Origin: Vespula vulgaris
Lineage: Eukaryota > Arthropoda > Insecta > Hymenoptera > Vespidae
Length of the DNA stretch: 64,000 bases
Reading direction: 5' to 3'
Assembly (NCBI RefSeq): GCF_905475345.1
Contig: NC_066588.1
Location: forward strand, 2,269,501 to 2,333,500
The notes under the pieces were generated by a model. It worked only from the letters and a program-made list of their open reading frames with translations. It did not search any database and was not told the origin of the DNA. Positions 11,575 through 24,873 of the stretch are shown here, one piece after another (within the stretch, counting starts at the first letter, position 1; every line of letters begins with the position of its first letter). A program made the translations under genes and the position numbers.

Positions 11575-14500
11575 TGAAAATCGCGTTTCCAAAGATATAA
11601 ACGGTGGATGGATGGAAAAGAGCGATAAAAGGAGATTGTAAAAGATAGAAGCATAGAGAGAAAGAGAAAGAGAGAGAGGAGATAACGGAACAGTGACGGA
11701 AGGAGACAGAGAACGATATGACGAACATGGGAGTAGGGAAATTGACAGAGATAGTTTCCACGATATAAAAGAAAAAGAAAAAGAGAGATGAGAATAAGCC
11801 ATCGGATAATCGGAAAAGCAACTAACGCATCTACACGAATACGCGAACACGCAAACACGCACACAAAAGCTGATCTCGAATAAAGCCGATGGACTCTCGT
11901 TCGCTTTATCCGCTGCAATTTCATAATCGATAATCGTGTCTCGGAGGTAGGAGACCGTAGCATATAGGTAACGTTGTCCACCAAATGGAAAACATTCCTG
12001 TCTACCTATACACACACTCATGCGCTTATATATGTGTGTGTACGTATACTTACATATATACATATATGTAACACCAATACTTTGCCGTTCCATCCATACG
12101 CGTATCTACTTGAACGAACGTGGATCGACGCCAGGGAAAGTTTGTTATCGAAGACTGTTAGCTTCGGATTCTACACTAAACTCTGAGTTACGCTTTAGTA
12201 TCGGACCGAAAAATGTCACGCGGACAAAAAGAAAGATAGAGGTAGAAAGGGAAAGAGAGAAAGAGAGAGAGAGAGAGGGAGAGAGAGAGGGAGAAAGAGG
12301 TAGGGGAAATTGCTAGTATAGCTCCGAATTAGAACTCGTAGTACGAATGGATCGCGTAAATTCGAGGATCGCCGTGAAAATAAAAAGTTGACGCGGAGAT
12401 ACGCCAGGTTTGGAATGCTTTTACCGTGTACGTCTACGAATAGTGGAACGCGGATGAATTGTTCCTTTACCAAACTACCGAGAGAGTCCTGGAAAATTAA
12501 TGGTACGAGCTTCCGAGGCTTTGTCGCGAATTTAACCACGCTCTCCAATTGGATACCAACAGTATACTGTTCGAACGAGATCATTTTTTTTATTAACGTC
12601 TTTCACGCCCTTCCATTTACCTAAAGACCTCTATCATTATTTCGGAATTATTTCTATTTTAAATAACGTTGCGATATAGAATTTCGATAATTAAAGTTTC
12701 CAAAGTGTTCTCTCAAAAATATATGGATCATTCGTATAATTCTAATTGATTGACAGCAAAATTTAATATAAATAACATTATTAAATTATTTCGCGTGTGT
12801 ATGGGCGCGCGCGCGCGCAAGTTTTTGTCTGTATGTGTACGAATGACGTTATAAGAGAATAATGAATTTATAGCAGCATTTATTTATAAATTAACCCAAT
12901 AATACCCATGCTTTTAAAACTATTTTAATCATAACGCTACATGGCACAAATGACAGATCCTCCATAGCCTTAACAATCTTAATAATAGTCTTAAAATAAA
13001 AATGCATAAAGACTTCAAATTGACCATAACATCGATGCAAACCTTGACATGCATTATTTATAAATTAACATACATTTATTAACCAACACGCTATATGATT
13101 AATGAATTCTGATAAATTGAATTCCGTTAGAAACTTACTGTGATTTATTATACTGGCTTTAAATAATTGGACATTACTTAGTCAGCATCTATGAATGTCC
13201 ATATTTTATATTCATTTTAATGTCCAACGTGAAATTCAAATACAACCGTATATAATGTACATATAAAATCTAAATCTGAAAAATTTTAAGCAGTTTATAT
13301 AAACAACGGATTAACAAGGTAAAATAATTATAATTGTATTTTTATAAAGAGCAAATCCGATTTTATTATACGTCGTTTAACGTATAAAGCTTTTAAAAAC
13401 AAACAAAATTTCTACAAAACATTTCTGACGTGCATTTGCAACGATATGTTGTAAATGATTACACATTTTACAAGCGAATGTTACAATTCAGATATAATAT
13501 AATAAAAAAAAAAAAAACTATATGAAATAGAACATTTTTAATGAGCAAACAATTTGTCGATATATATGTATATATACTTATCCACAAATTATTGTTTACT
13601 TATTAAAAATATGATTAAATCTACGATCTTTATGTAAATCAATAAAATAAATATATTAATTATATAATATTATCTTAAATTAAAGATATGAGAAAATTTA
13701 CATGCAGCAAGTTTCCAAACTGCAACAATGCACTCTACAATTTCATTATCAAATCCTTTTTTTTTTAAATAAGTAAACTTTCATTTGCGTTATGCTCTAT
13801 ATATTGGAATACGTATTTGATTCGAAAAATATAAATATGAAATAACAATTAATTTTATAATATTACTTTTATCGTACCGATATAAATATAAAGAATTACT
13901 GAAACATATTCGAAATAAAAATAAACACGATATTTAATTTAAATAGAAAAGAAAAAGGATAAAATGAACGAATAACAAAGAAAAATGAAATTTTGTGATG
14001 CTTAGAAATATTGATCTAATGTAAATTATCTTTTAAATCGTATTTAATCTTTTGCGATTACGATTGACGAGTAAGAACGATTACGTGATAAAGAGGAAAG
14101 GAATACGATAAGACTACGAACCCTTCGTTCTCGGAGAGTTCAACATGGAGATCAAAATTTTCGAAAAAAAGATTCAAACATTCATGAGTCACATTTGTGA
14201 GGATCTTATCGATATATAGATTTTTCTATTCGTGAACTAATCCATCGCATTTGAAATTTAAAAAGTCAGAGTAATTATAAAAATATGATATTTCATTTCG
14301 ATCAAAAAAAAAAATATATATATATATACATATCAGAGTTGTGCAAAATACTCAATATTAATCATCCGACACGTTGAAAAGTTATTGCATAATAAAAACA
14401 ATTTTATTCTATAATAAAACAACAGTCTTTTGAGCTTGTTTGAAAGTTATAAAAAATTACAAAGTGCTTACAAACTGGATCAAAGTAGTCATACTTGATA

Positions 14501-15036
14501 ATTATTATAAAATATTTATGACGACAATGTATAAAACCAGAGGCAAAATTTTCCATTCATAAATGAAAATTATGATATCGTGATACCTTGCCTGATTCCT
14601 ATTTATAAAAAATTACAATCACACTCGCAAAGAAGATACTCTATATATACATATACATACATATATATATATATACATATATGTACTACCTACTATCTAT
14701 ATTTAAAGATAGGCAAAAATATTTCTACGAACGTACGTTCCACGATTCTCAAGTATATTTCCTTCGTGTAAAAGCTTACTATACTAGGGATTTATATCCT
14801 AGGAAACCACCGTCACTCTAGCTTGATACACGCCTTATTAAACTTAAACGCTAATGAGGGTTACATTCCAATTTGGTCGTAATCGACTATCAAGGTTAAT
14901 TACTATTTCATAATTAACTACTTTCTAAATATGTACTAGTATATAATAATACTGATATACCAATATATTTCCTTATCCATTTTAATATAGTTATAATAAC
15001 GATTATATAGTGTGTATATATATATATATATATTTG

Positions 15037-15072
<36 letters not shown>

Positions 15073-18000
15073 TGTGTTCACGACGAACAATCGGATACTA
15101 TATTCTAATTTGAAATTTTACGAATCGATGTACAAATCAACTACCTGATATATATGTGTTGACAAATGGTAGTTACACCATATAAAATCATTAACGCAAT
15201 AATGTTAAATAAGGGTAACTTAAAACTAAACCGATGCTAATTGATACGATGAATGCGAATAGGAATAAGAGAGAATATACGCATAAATTAAAATTCAGAA
15301 AGGGGAAGGAAATGGGAATTAATAAATTAATACTCGAAAATCCTCTCTTAATAAATATTAATTTATAATCTAAATTTACGTGACTAATCCCATTGTTTTT
15401 CTCGAATTTTGCAAACTTTAAAAATATTGTCTTTATAGAATATATATTATTTCACACACACACACACACACATATTATTTAATTATCATAATTTTTCATT
15501 CGTAATCTAGAATTTATATGTTCGCGAATATTCTCTCGTTGATTTTTTACAATATATCAATTCATTAAAACAAGTCACGCTTATACCTATAAATTATGAT
15601 GCAAAGCATGTTAAATATTACGTATATTTTTAACAAATTCAAATGAGAAAATATTCGATTTCTCCGATAATTTAGAGAAAAATAATAATTCACGTAATTA
15701 CGTACTATTCATTATTAATATTATCGATTGTAACAAGAAGACGCGCTTAGCCTGAGCTATAAAGAGAAAAAAAAAAGAAGTACACCTATGAAAAACGTAT
15801 AAATTATGAAAAGATAGAAAAAAAAAAACCTATCATTCACGAGTAAACCCACAAGAGAATTTACTCGTGGTCGCATTCGTCAATAATAAATTTAAAAAAT
15901 TACACCTAGTACTCATACCGATCAGGACCTTTCATTCTCGACACGATGGGTACCAGAGGGAATTTAAATTTTTTACTCACTACTTTGGAAGTTTTCTGAT
16001 GGTTTGCAAACTCTCGTCCGCGTTGTAGATCGAAATAGTGTTGGGTTGATCCGCGGTGGGTTAAAATTGAGGTGCACGCATAGGTTGAACATCGAAGCTG
16101 CACGAAATCGTTATAAATTGAAACTATTGTCTATAGAAATGACGACGAAAATGCAAAAAGAAAAAAACAAAAAATAATCTAAAAAGAGAGAGAGAGAGGG
16201 GGGGAGAAAAATTTCGTATATAAATTTATTCGTAATGAAAAAAAAAAATCGTAAAATAAAATTATTTACTTATGTAATTTCAAAATTTACTTACCGATAT
16301 TCTTCTGTGAATGTAATGAAATATTTATCATCTTCCATGGTGCATTTGACTGTAATACTTGATAATTATTTATTAATAATTTATTAATAATTTATTAATT
16401 ACGATATATGAATACTGAATTTCGTTGGTGAGATAGTCTATGTATGTATGTGTATATATTTTCTTTTTTTAATACATTTTATGTAACTGTTAAAATAAAA
16501 ACGAAAAAAGAAACAAAAAAAAAAAAGAGAAAAGAGAAGTAACTTTATACGAACATATTAACTCTTTAAATGCTTTTCGAGGAGTCAATTAAAATGTATC
16601 TATTATACATGTTTTGTAAAGTCAATATATAAATTATAAAACATGCGGAAAATTTTTAATTAACGTAACATACATTAAACTCTGCTTTTTCTTTTAGATT
16701 ATCGAAACAAAATAGATGATATGAAAAAAGAAAAAAATAGATAACGAAATATAAAGGAATAAAATTGTTACTATCATTGTTATAACACATAATCGTGTTA
16801 TTAAAATAATTGATCGTGAAATTAAAAATTCGTGAATAATATATTTAATATTTATATTTATATATAATTTATATATCATTTATATAAATTTACATATATA
16901 TACAATATATTTAAATATATATATATATATATGTATATTAGAATAAAATATTTAACGATAGAATATTATCTTCTTTCTATTTAAAGCAACTTACACGTCG
17001 TGTTTGATTGAATGCTTTCTTAGTAATGAGAGACCCTCTTGCCCTTTTGCTCTTTCAGACGAGCTCAACGCTCGATTATTTTTGTATACATACATACTCT
17101 CTCTGCGAAGAATTTCCAGGAACTTCTAGTTGAAAAACATAGTCGTCAGTTTGTAAACATACTCTGTTCGATCTATAGTATATACGTATATGTGTATATA
17201 TCTTTGTTGGGCTTCGTTCCAACAGTTAGTACGTCGTAACTGTCTTATCCATACGTATTATCGAGAATAGTTAATTATTTATTGCGAAATTAATCGAATA
17301 TTATCGTATCTCTCGTCGAATTTTGTTAATCTAAAGGATCAAGTATTTGTATGTTAAATTCGTGGTGAGAATTAGAACAGAATTATATAAATTCGTATAT
17401 AAATAATATGTACCTACCAACCAATTATAAATAGGTAATTATAAATACATTGATTGAATTTCGTGGTATTAGATTTTCGTATATACGTATGGTATCGTCT
17501 ATGTGAATTTTTGCATGTGCTTGTGCGTGTGTATTCGTGTGTGAACTATATGTTATATATAATATATATGTATAGGTATATGGAAATTGAATATCATAAA
17601 ATTGGATCGATTATGATTAATGAGTTATTAATTATTAATTCAAATATCGTTAAAAAGCTATAGAAGTATCGATATAACGTAAATGAAGCTGAAAAACACG
17701 AGAAAAAGTTTTGCGTGCGATGCCTTCCGGTATCGCTGATGGTGATGGAAGGGTTGATTGGACGACGTCATGGCATACAATTTTTTTATTTTCGCGAATA
17801 TCTTTTCGAAACGCGACGATACGTCACGACTTGCGAACATTTATATCTTTGTATAGAAATATCTTTGTAAATAGGTTATGTTTCTCAAAACAAAATGGAG
17901 TTGATAAGAGATAAAATGGAAATTCTGATGGTAGGATACATTTATAACGACATTTTGATAACGACGTAATTTTACAAAAATATCGAAACTATATAAATCT

Positions 18001-18111
18001 TTTATATAATATGATAAGGTATGAAAGGTCATTCAAATAAATAGTTTTCTAATAGAAACTATGAAAATAAATGATTAAAACTCGATATCTAAAAAAAATA
18101 AAAGTTTAAAA

Positions 18112-18142
<31 letters not shown>

Positions 18143-19964
18143 AAGATTTTCATTACAAATATTTTTTATTTGCAAAGGTCATCGTCGGTCAACACGTAAA
18201 AAATAAAAATCACATATTTGATAATCGATCGTCATATTGGAAGAATATATATATATATGTAGTTGAAAAATTTATTAATAAATAAGTACAATTTCAACAA
18301 CAACATCAATTCTATTACGATTTGGTATCGTATTATTATTGGTCGACGCGTATCATGCTAAGTTGTTATTTACTAACAGATCATATCAGATGTAGTATAG
18401 CACGTTTCACTTATACGATCCTCTACGAAAATACGTGATTTCCTGATTCGTCGTACGAAAATATCGAAGATTTATAAATATGATATACGAATATAAAACT
18501 AAATATACAGAGTCAAAAACGAGAGAGGTACTTCATTGCTTCAAATAGAATACGATGAAGAAAGAATATGTCGATTACCTATTATTACGACATCGATTTC
18601 GTTAATAAGTTTTAACGTCCATTAAAAAATAATGACGTCACTTCGAGCCGAAAGTTTGCGTTTACATCGGCACACAAGGTTCTACTTTGCAAATATGATA
18701 TCTTGGGAAATTTTTATATTTATTAATTCGAAAATGTATAAATTGTATAAACATGACGTACAATTACGTGGACCATCAAATTGAATATTTTGTTATTACA
18801 AAAATACCGTATAAATATATCCATATTTATATAAGAAATAGAGAAGAAAAGATTACGATTTTGTTCTCCTTAAAGTAAATTGTCTACTGTCAAGAGAAGA
18901 AGATAACGATCGTCGTTTGAAAGAGAGGAAAGCATCTTGTTACAAAGTAGCTTTCACTGAAGTTACGATGTAACACAAATAAAGTATTCAATTTAGGAAA
19001 AAGAAAAAGAGAAGAAATAATGTCAGTGAGCAACGTCAGCTTATCCAGGGTAGAAAATGTTGCCGCTAGTATTATGCGTGACGGAGTGGCCCATGGTTTT
19101 CTGTTTCTCCCTTCGTGTGGATTCAAGTTGACTGCTTGTTGCTCTTCTCTCTCGTCCTTCTTTACTCTTACTAACTCTTCAAATAGATTGCGCGAGGAAA
19201 AGACTAGGAAACTTCCTCTTGCAATTTCTTTTTAAAAAATTGCATAAAACCGCGGTGCCGCCGCGCCTCCTTCTTATTTTACCACGCTTAGATATATATA
19301 TGTATATATATATATATACCTCATAGGTAAAGTTGCACCCCCACCTACCGATGTTTCCAACCCTTAGAGAAAGCACCCTTTCTCATCCATCCATTTCCTT
19401 TGGAAACCTACATTGTCGTGAGCCATGGCAATAGAATAAAAATTGTGTCGAGAGAAAACTTCAAAAATCGTACTGTTATCTCGAGCTATCAGCTTTTCTA
19501 CGAATTACCTGTAATAAGAAAAACAACAAAACAAAGAGAGAGAGAGAGAGAGAGAGAACCAGCGAACGAAAACACGATGAGTTTACGTTTTACAAATAAA
19601 CAAATAAAATAAAACAAAATAAAACAAAATAAAACAAAATAAAAAGAGAGAGAGAAAATACATCTCCATCTTTTCCCGCGATCGTACCATTATATGTACG
19701 ATAGAGATAATCGCGATACCGATTGTTCCTTCTGTCGTTATCAAAATAATTTCGCCTTTCAATCATTTAATCGGAGTCATAATGCAACTAATTCGAAGAT
19801 AACTGTTGTCGAACGATAAGCGGAATTAATGGTAGGATAGTGCTTCGATGAGATACGGAAAACGAGACGGCATCGATCAAGTGGGATGGACAGTGGGAGA
19901 AAGAGAAATAGATAGAAAGAGAAGGGTAGTAGTACTTCTTCCCACTTCTCCTCGTTATTTCCGA

Positions 19965-20014
<50 letters not shown>

Positions 20015-20321
20015 GGCTTTAACATAGTCTCTCTACTATAGCCAGCACAATACTCGTTATCCCAGAGAGACATCGACGAAGATGCAAGATGGTTGAACGA
20101 GCGAATGAGTGGTGAGAGAAGGTTAGAGAGGATCAAGGAAAAGGGTAAACGTTTCAGGGCACATTGCTTGGGGTGAAAGCGACGATTGAACCCTTCTCTT
20201 TCATTTTTTTTTTCTTTTTTTTCCTCTCTTCTTTTTTCCTTTTTTTTTCTTTTTTCTTTTTTCATTTTTTTTTGTTCGTTCGTAACACGCACGCCATCCC
20301 TTGTTTTTTTTATCTTTTGTG

Positions 20322-20353
<32 letters not shown>

Positions 20354-22245
20354 TTTCTCTCTCACACGTATCGGTCTTCTTTTCCTTCATCATTTCATCG
20401 TCGTTCTAGAAGTTTCCCTACAGGCTATAAAAAAAAAAAGACAAATAAAAGATAATAAATGTATGCTTTCACCTTGATCCACGGTGTATTCATCGATATT
20501 ACAATCGAGACTCAAGACAGGTGTCGATCTATTTTGTTTTATCTTTTTCTTTTTTTCCTCTTTTTCTCTTCCATTTGCTATTACCATTTGTTTGTCAGCA
20601 AACTTTCGGCTCGTATCTATGTAACTACGTAAAGAAGATTCGTTTCATGACAATGTTGTAGGATACAACAAACATAGAGGGGAATTTCCCTAGTCTGGAT
20701 AGCGTCATGAGAAAGCTACCACTCCACTCTTGCCTATTCACGGTAAACATGGTTGTCGACCATGGAAAATGTTCCTCGGTGCTTGCCCAAACCTAATAAA
20801 TAAATTTAATTATAATTAACAGCCTCGTAGTTGAGAACTTGCTAACAAGATTGTTCAATAAGACATTAGTAGTTTATGTTTCAATGGAGATTCAAACGTG
20901 CTCGATTCGTCGTTTATAAGTAATTTTCAAATACGTTCGTATTTGCCCGACGCGATATTTTTTATTTTTGTTTCTTTTATATATATCTTTCGTTCGGCTT
21001 TTTTTTTTGTTTTTCCCTTTTTTCCTCTTTCTTTCTTTTTTTTTTTTTTTTTTTAACGACGCAAACGTAAACTAAATTTTTAGAAATAAAAATATAACAT
21101 CGATTTGACCTACGAGGTTGTGATAAAAAAAAAAAAAATGGAAGGGAGAAAAAAACAGAGTTATTAAAAATAAATGGATTACGGAGATATTTTTTAACGA
21201 CAATGATTGCTGGTCACGATCGATAACGTTTACATTATACGACACACCTGTGAATGTATCTAAATATATAAATATGTATACATATGTACAAATATATCGA
21301 GCCATTGTCGTATTCGATATCGACAAATTGATTTACAACAATCTGCATTTCGTTCATTTGCGTTTATGACGGTGATATCAGGGGAAAAAAGAGGAAAGAA
21401 AAATAACGAGAAAAATTCGTTAACTGGTTTTCGATTTTCGATTTTAAAAGACCGAATCGTGTCACAGCTGGATGGGAGAAGGAGAGAGAGAGAGAGAGAG
21501 AGGATGGTGATTCGAGGGTGTTAGTGAGTGGTATGAGAGAGATAGAGGGATGGATAGAGAGAGGGAAAGAAAAAGAGAGAGAGATGGCTGTTGAGTACTT
21601 TTGCGATATGAGACGAAGCTTTTCTCGAAAGCAAATATATGTGTATAGGTGTGTGTGTGTGTGTATTTCTTACTCTTCCATTTTTTTTCTTTTCTTTTTT
21701 CTTTTTTTTTCCGTGCGATTCTCGACAGACGGGGACAACGCACGATACTAACTAGCGTTGTCGACGGCCAGAAAAATATCGCTCTATTTTCGCAGCTGGA
21801 CTCGGGCCAAGCGGTCATCGAATAATGTCTGCTCGTGGTGTGTAACGCAACGTTTAATTGCCGATAAGTTTGAAAAAAAAAGAGAAGGAAAGGAAAAGAA
21901 GAGAAAAGAAAGAAAAACAGTGATGTCATAGACGTCACTGTTTTATATGAAACCAGAAAGATAGATAGGTAGAGAGAAAGAGAGAGAGAGAGAGAGAGTA
22001 AGACTAAGTAAGAGAGTAAGAGAAAGAAAGATAGATAGAGAATATAGAAGAAGATAATAGCGAGCAAAAGGGAGAGGAGAATAAAGAACGAAGGTAACGT
22101 CAGTGATAATAGAAACGACAAAAGAGTCGATGGGACAATAGGGCGAGAACGTTCGTTTCTCGTCGAACCGATCTGTTTTCCTTTGCAAATGCATTTTCGC
22201 GGGAATTCCGTTTCGTTTGTGATCGGCAGTAGCAGTAGTATCAGC

Positions 22246-22276
<31 letters not shown>

Positions 22277-22959
22277 CGAGAATTAAATTCCAAGTGAGTG
22301 TAGGAAGAAGAGAGAGGGAAGATGAGGAAGAGAAAGAGAGAGAGAGAGAGAGAGACGTTGTTGAAAGTCCAGCGAAAAATCTTTTTCTTCTACTCGACTT
22401 ACTATTAGAGAAACTACATGTACCACCGCGTTACTTTTCCAGGATCGTGTGGTCGTGTCCTGTCGATCGATGTGTTCCTTCTTGCTAACTCCACCCCCAT
22501 ATCTCCCTCTCCCCGCCCTCCTCTCCCATCCTACATCTCCTTTCTACGTATCCTCCAACTTCTTTCTTCGTTTCGCGTAGTCGGGCCCCCAAAGGCCCGA
22601 ATATCGGATAGAATTTACGCGAAATAACTTTCGATTCGTTGTGACAGAATGAACGAGTACGATCATCATCGGAAAAGGCGGAGAATAAGTAAGGTACGTT
22701 AGAAAAATAACCTCGCCAATTTTGGAATTTTGCCAAACGACGGCTTTGGATCCTTATCGTTGTGCCACTTTCCAATTCTTTTTTTTCTCTTTTCTTTCTC
22801 TTTTTTTTTTCGTCGAATGATCTAAAGTAGGAATGAAAATAATATGAGACAGAAGGGAGGAAGGGATTAGGAGTAGATATGCAAAAATTATTGCGGAGAA
22901 AAATAGAAAAGAGAAAAGAAGAGGAATGAGAAGAAAAAGAAAGAAAATATATATACACA

Positions 22960-23016
<57 letters not shown>

Positions 23017-23579
23017 AAGAAGAAAACAAAGAAAAAGAGAGAGAAAAAAGAAGGAAAAAAATCGGGAAAAAATATTCGTCGGATTCCCGCGACGCGACAT
23101 TGTTAAGGAAGGCAAGGATAATCGAGCTTGTCACGCTCAATCATGTTCTCGCTTCACGATATTTCGAGGATCACCAGGTTCCTCGCTTTATTAGCTCTAT
23201 TGTTCGTCGACAGAGAGAAAGAGAAAGAGAAAGAGAGAGAGAGAGAGAGGGAAGGGGTGTTGGCATCGGTCCGCTGCTACCTTTTCTTCTCGTTTCTTTT
23301 TTTTCTTTCATTTTTGCCCTCGTTTTTTTTTCTCTCTTTTCTTTCGTCCCTTTTCTTCTTTCGTCGACGATAAAAAAAGAAAAAAAGGAAAAAGAAAGAA
23401 AAGAACGCTCTTTCGCAGACTTTCGAATTTCGACAGCGCGGCCTCGTGGATTTTGCGGTTAACGCCAAAACCACGACGAAAGAGCTTCGACTTAAGCCGA
23501 CTTAATTGTTCCGTCGTCTAGTCAAATTTCCTCGTGGTTGAGCTCGTCGTCGTTCCCTTCGAAGGATAGAATGAAATGA

Positions 23580-23610
<31 letters not shown>

Positions 23611-24013
23611 AAGAGAGGAAGAGAGAGAGAGAGGGGGGGGGTAATTAATACATCTCCCAAAGTACAGCGAAAGGCATCATCTATTTTCTTCGCTTTCGAG
23701 AGAAATTTCGATGATACGAAAAAAAGTTCATTGATATTAAATAGGGATATGAATGTTTATTTCTTTATTTGCTTTTTCTTTTTTATTTCTTTTTATTTCT
23801 TTTTTTATTTCTTTCTTCCTCTCTTTCTTTCTCTCTTTCCTTCTTTCCCCTATACATTCTATGGAAATCTATTTTCCATATCGTATTTATTCTTCTGCTT
23901 TTACTCTTATGTACTTCCTCTACCCTCATTTTTCCCCTGAGAAACTTATCGTTTGCATAGTTTTCCTATCGTCCGCGCGGACGACCGTACTAACATAAAC
24001 GTTGTTTTTTATT

Positions 24014-24104
<91 letters not shown>

Positions 24105-24278
24105 TTTTGTCTCGGACTTTTTTTCTTTATCGAGTTACACCCGCCTTTTCCGTGCGGAATCGATGATCTCGTAAGGGATGCAAAGACGTGACACGTACTT
24201 CGTACAGAAACTTCTTTATACGTCTCCTCTACTAGTTTTCCATATCCCTTTGATGTAACGCTGAAAGAAATAGAAAAA

Positions 24279-24330
<52 letters not shown>

Positions 24331-24839
24331 CTTTCTTTTTCTTTTTTCTCTCTTTCTCTCCAATTTTTTTCTCTTTCTTTTCTCCTCTTTTTTTTTCATT
24401 ACCTTCCGTATTTTTTACAAAGAGCGTTACTTCCGTTTGTGCACGATATCGATTCGTCAAATAGGTTTTTCCAGCGCGTACGATAAAAAAGTTTCGAAAG
24501 TAAAGTACGATAATTCCCCGTGGGAATGATTTTTCCTTGGGAGATGCAAACTCTTTTCTTTCTCGAAGAGAAACGAGAACACCCGTTGGTAAGACTAACG
24601 TTCGCTCGTTCTCTTTGAAAAACAATCGGGCTTTGAGAAAGGAGAAGTAGGAGGAGGTTGAAGGAGGTGGAGGAAGATGCTCTTTGAACAGTCTCCAAAT
24701 CGTTTCGTTGCGATCGAATCGTTTGCGATTCATTGATCGATCGATCGATCGATCGATCGATCGATGGATGGATAGATGGATGGATGGATGGATGGGTGGG
24801 TGGGTGGATCGATGGATGGATCGATCGATCGACCGGTCG

Positions 24840-24873
<34 letters not shown>

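Larger units (their letters stand above)
12640..18900. other. AT-rich, microsatellite-poor block within the giant intron
   Basis: From about 12.64 kb composition shifts to strongly AT-rich, and the long GA/CT arrays that occur every 1-2 kb elsewhere are absent until about 19.5 kb. Only short TA and CA runs remain (15014-15069, 15453-15472, 18115-18143). Such composition is typical of 3' UTRs or transcribed noncoding DNA in insects. A candidate minus-strand spliced transcript falls inside. Confidence 0.55.

Noticed and set aside
12216..12584. Antisense pair of open frames (122 and 78 codons) near 12.4 kb
   Set aside because: One end runs into a GA/CT array and no splice signals fit. Open frames on both strands point to chance in stop-poor sequence. 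Kept only as a weak possibility.
15906..16103. 65-codon minus-strand frame ending GPDRYEY
   Set aside because: It crosses a GTGAGT donor at 15980 and uses a different phase from the candidate splice model; no family match.
21462..22121. 219-codon minus-strand frame rich in Leu, Phe and Ser
   Set aside because: It is largely GA/TC arrays and A-rich runs read on the other strand; composition is repeat-driven. The same applies to the long frames at 11261-12093, 20164-20455, 23990-24733 and 41015-41596.
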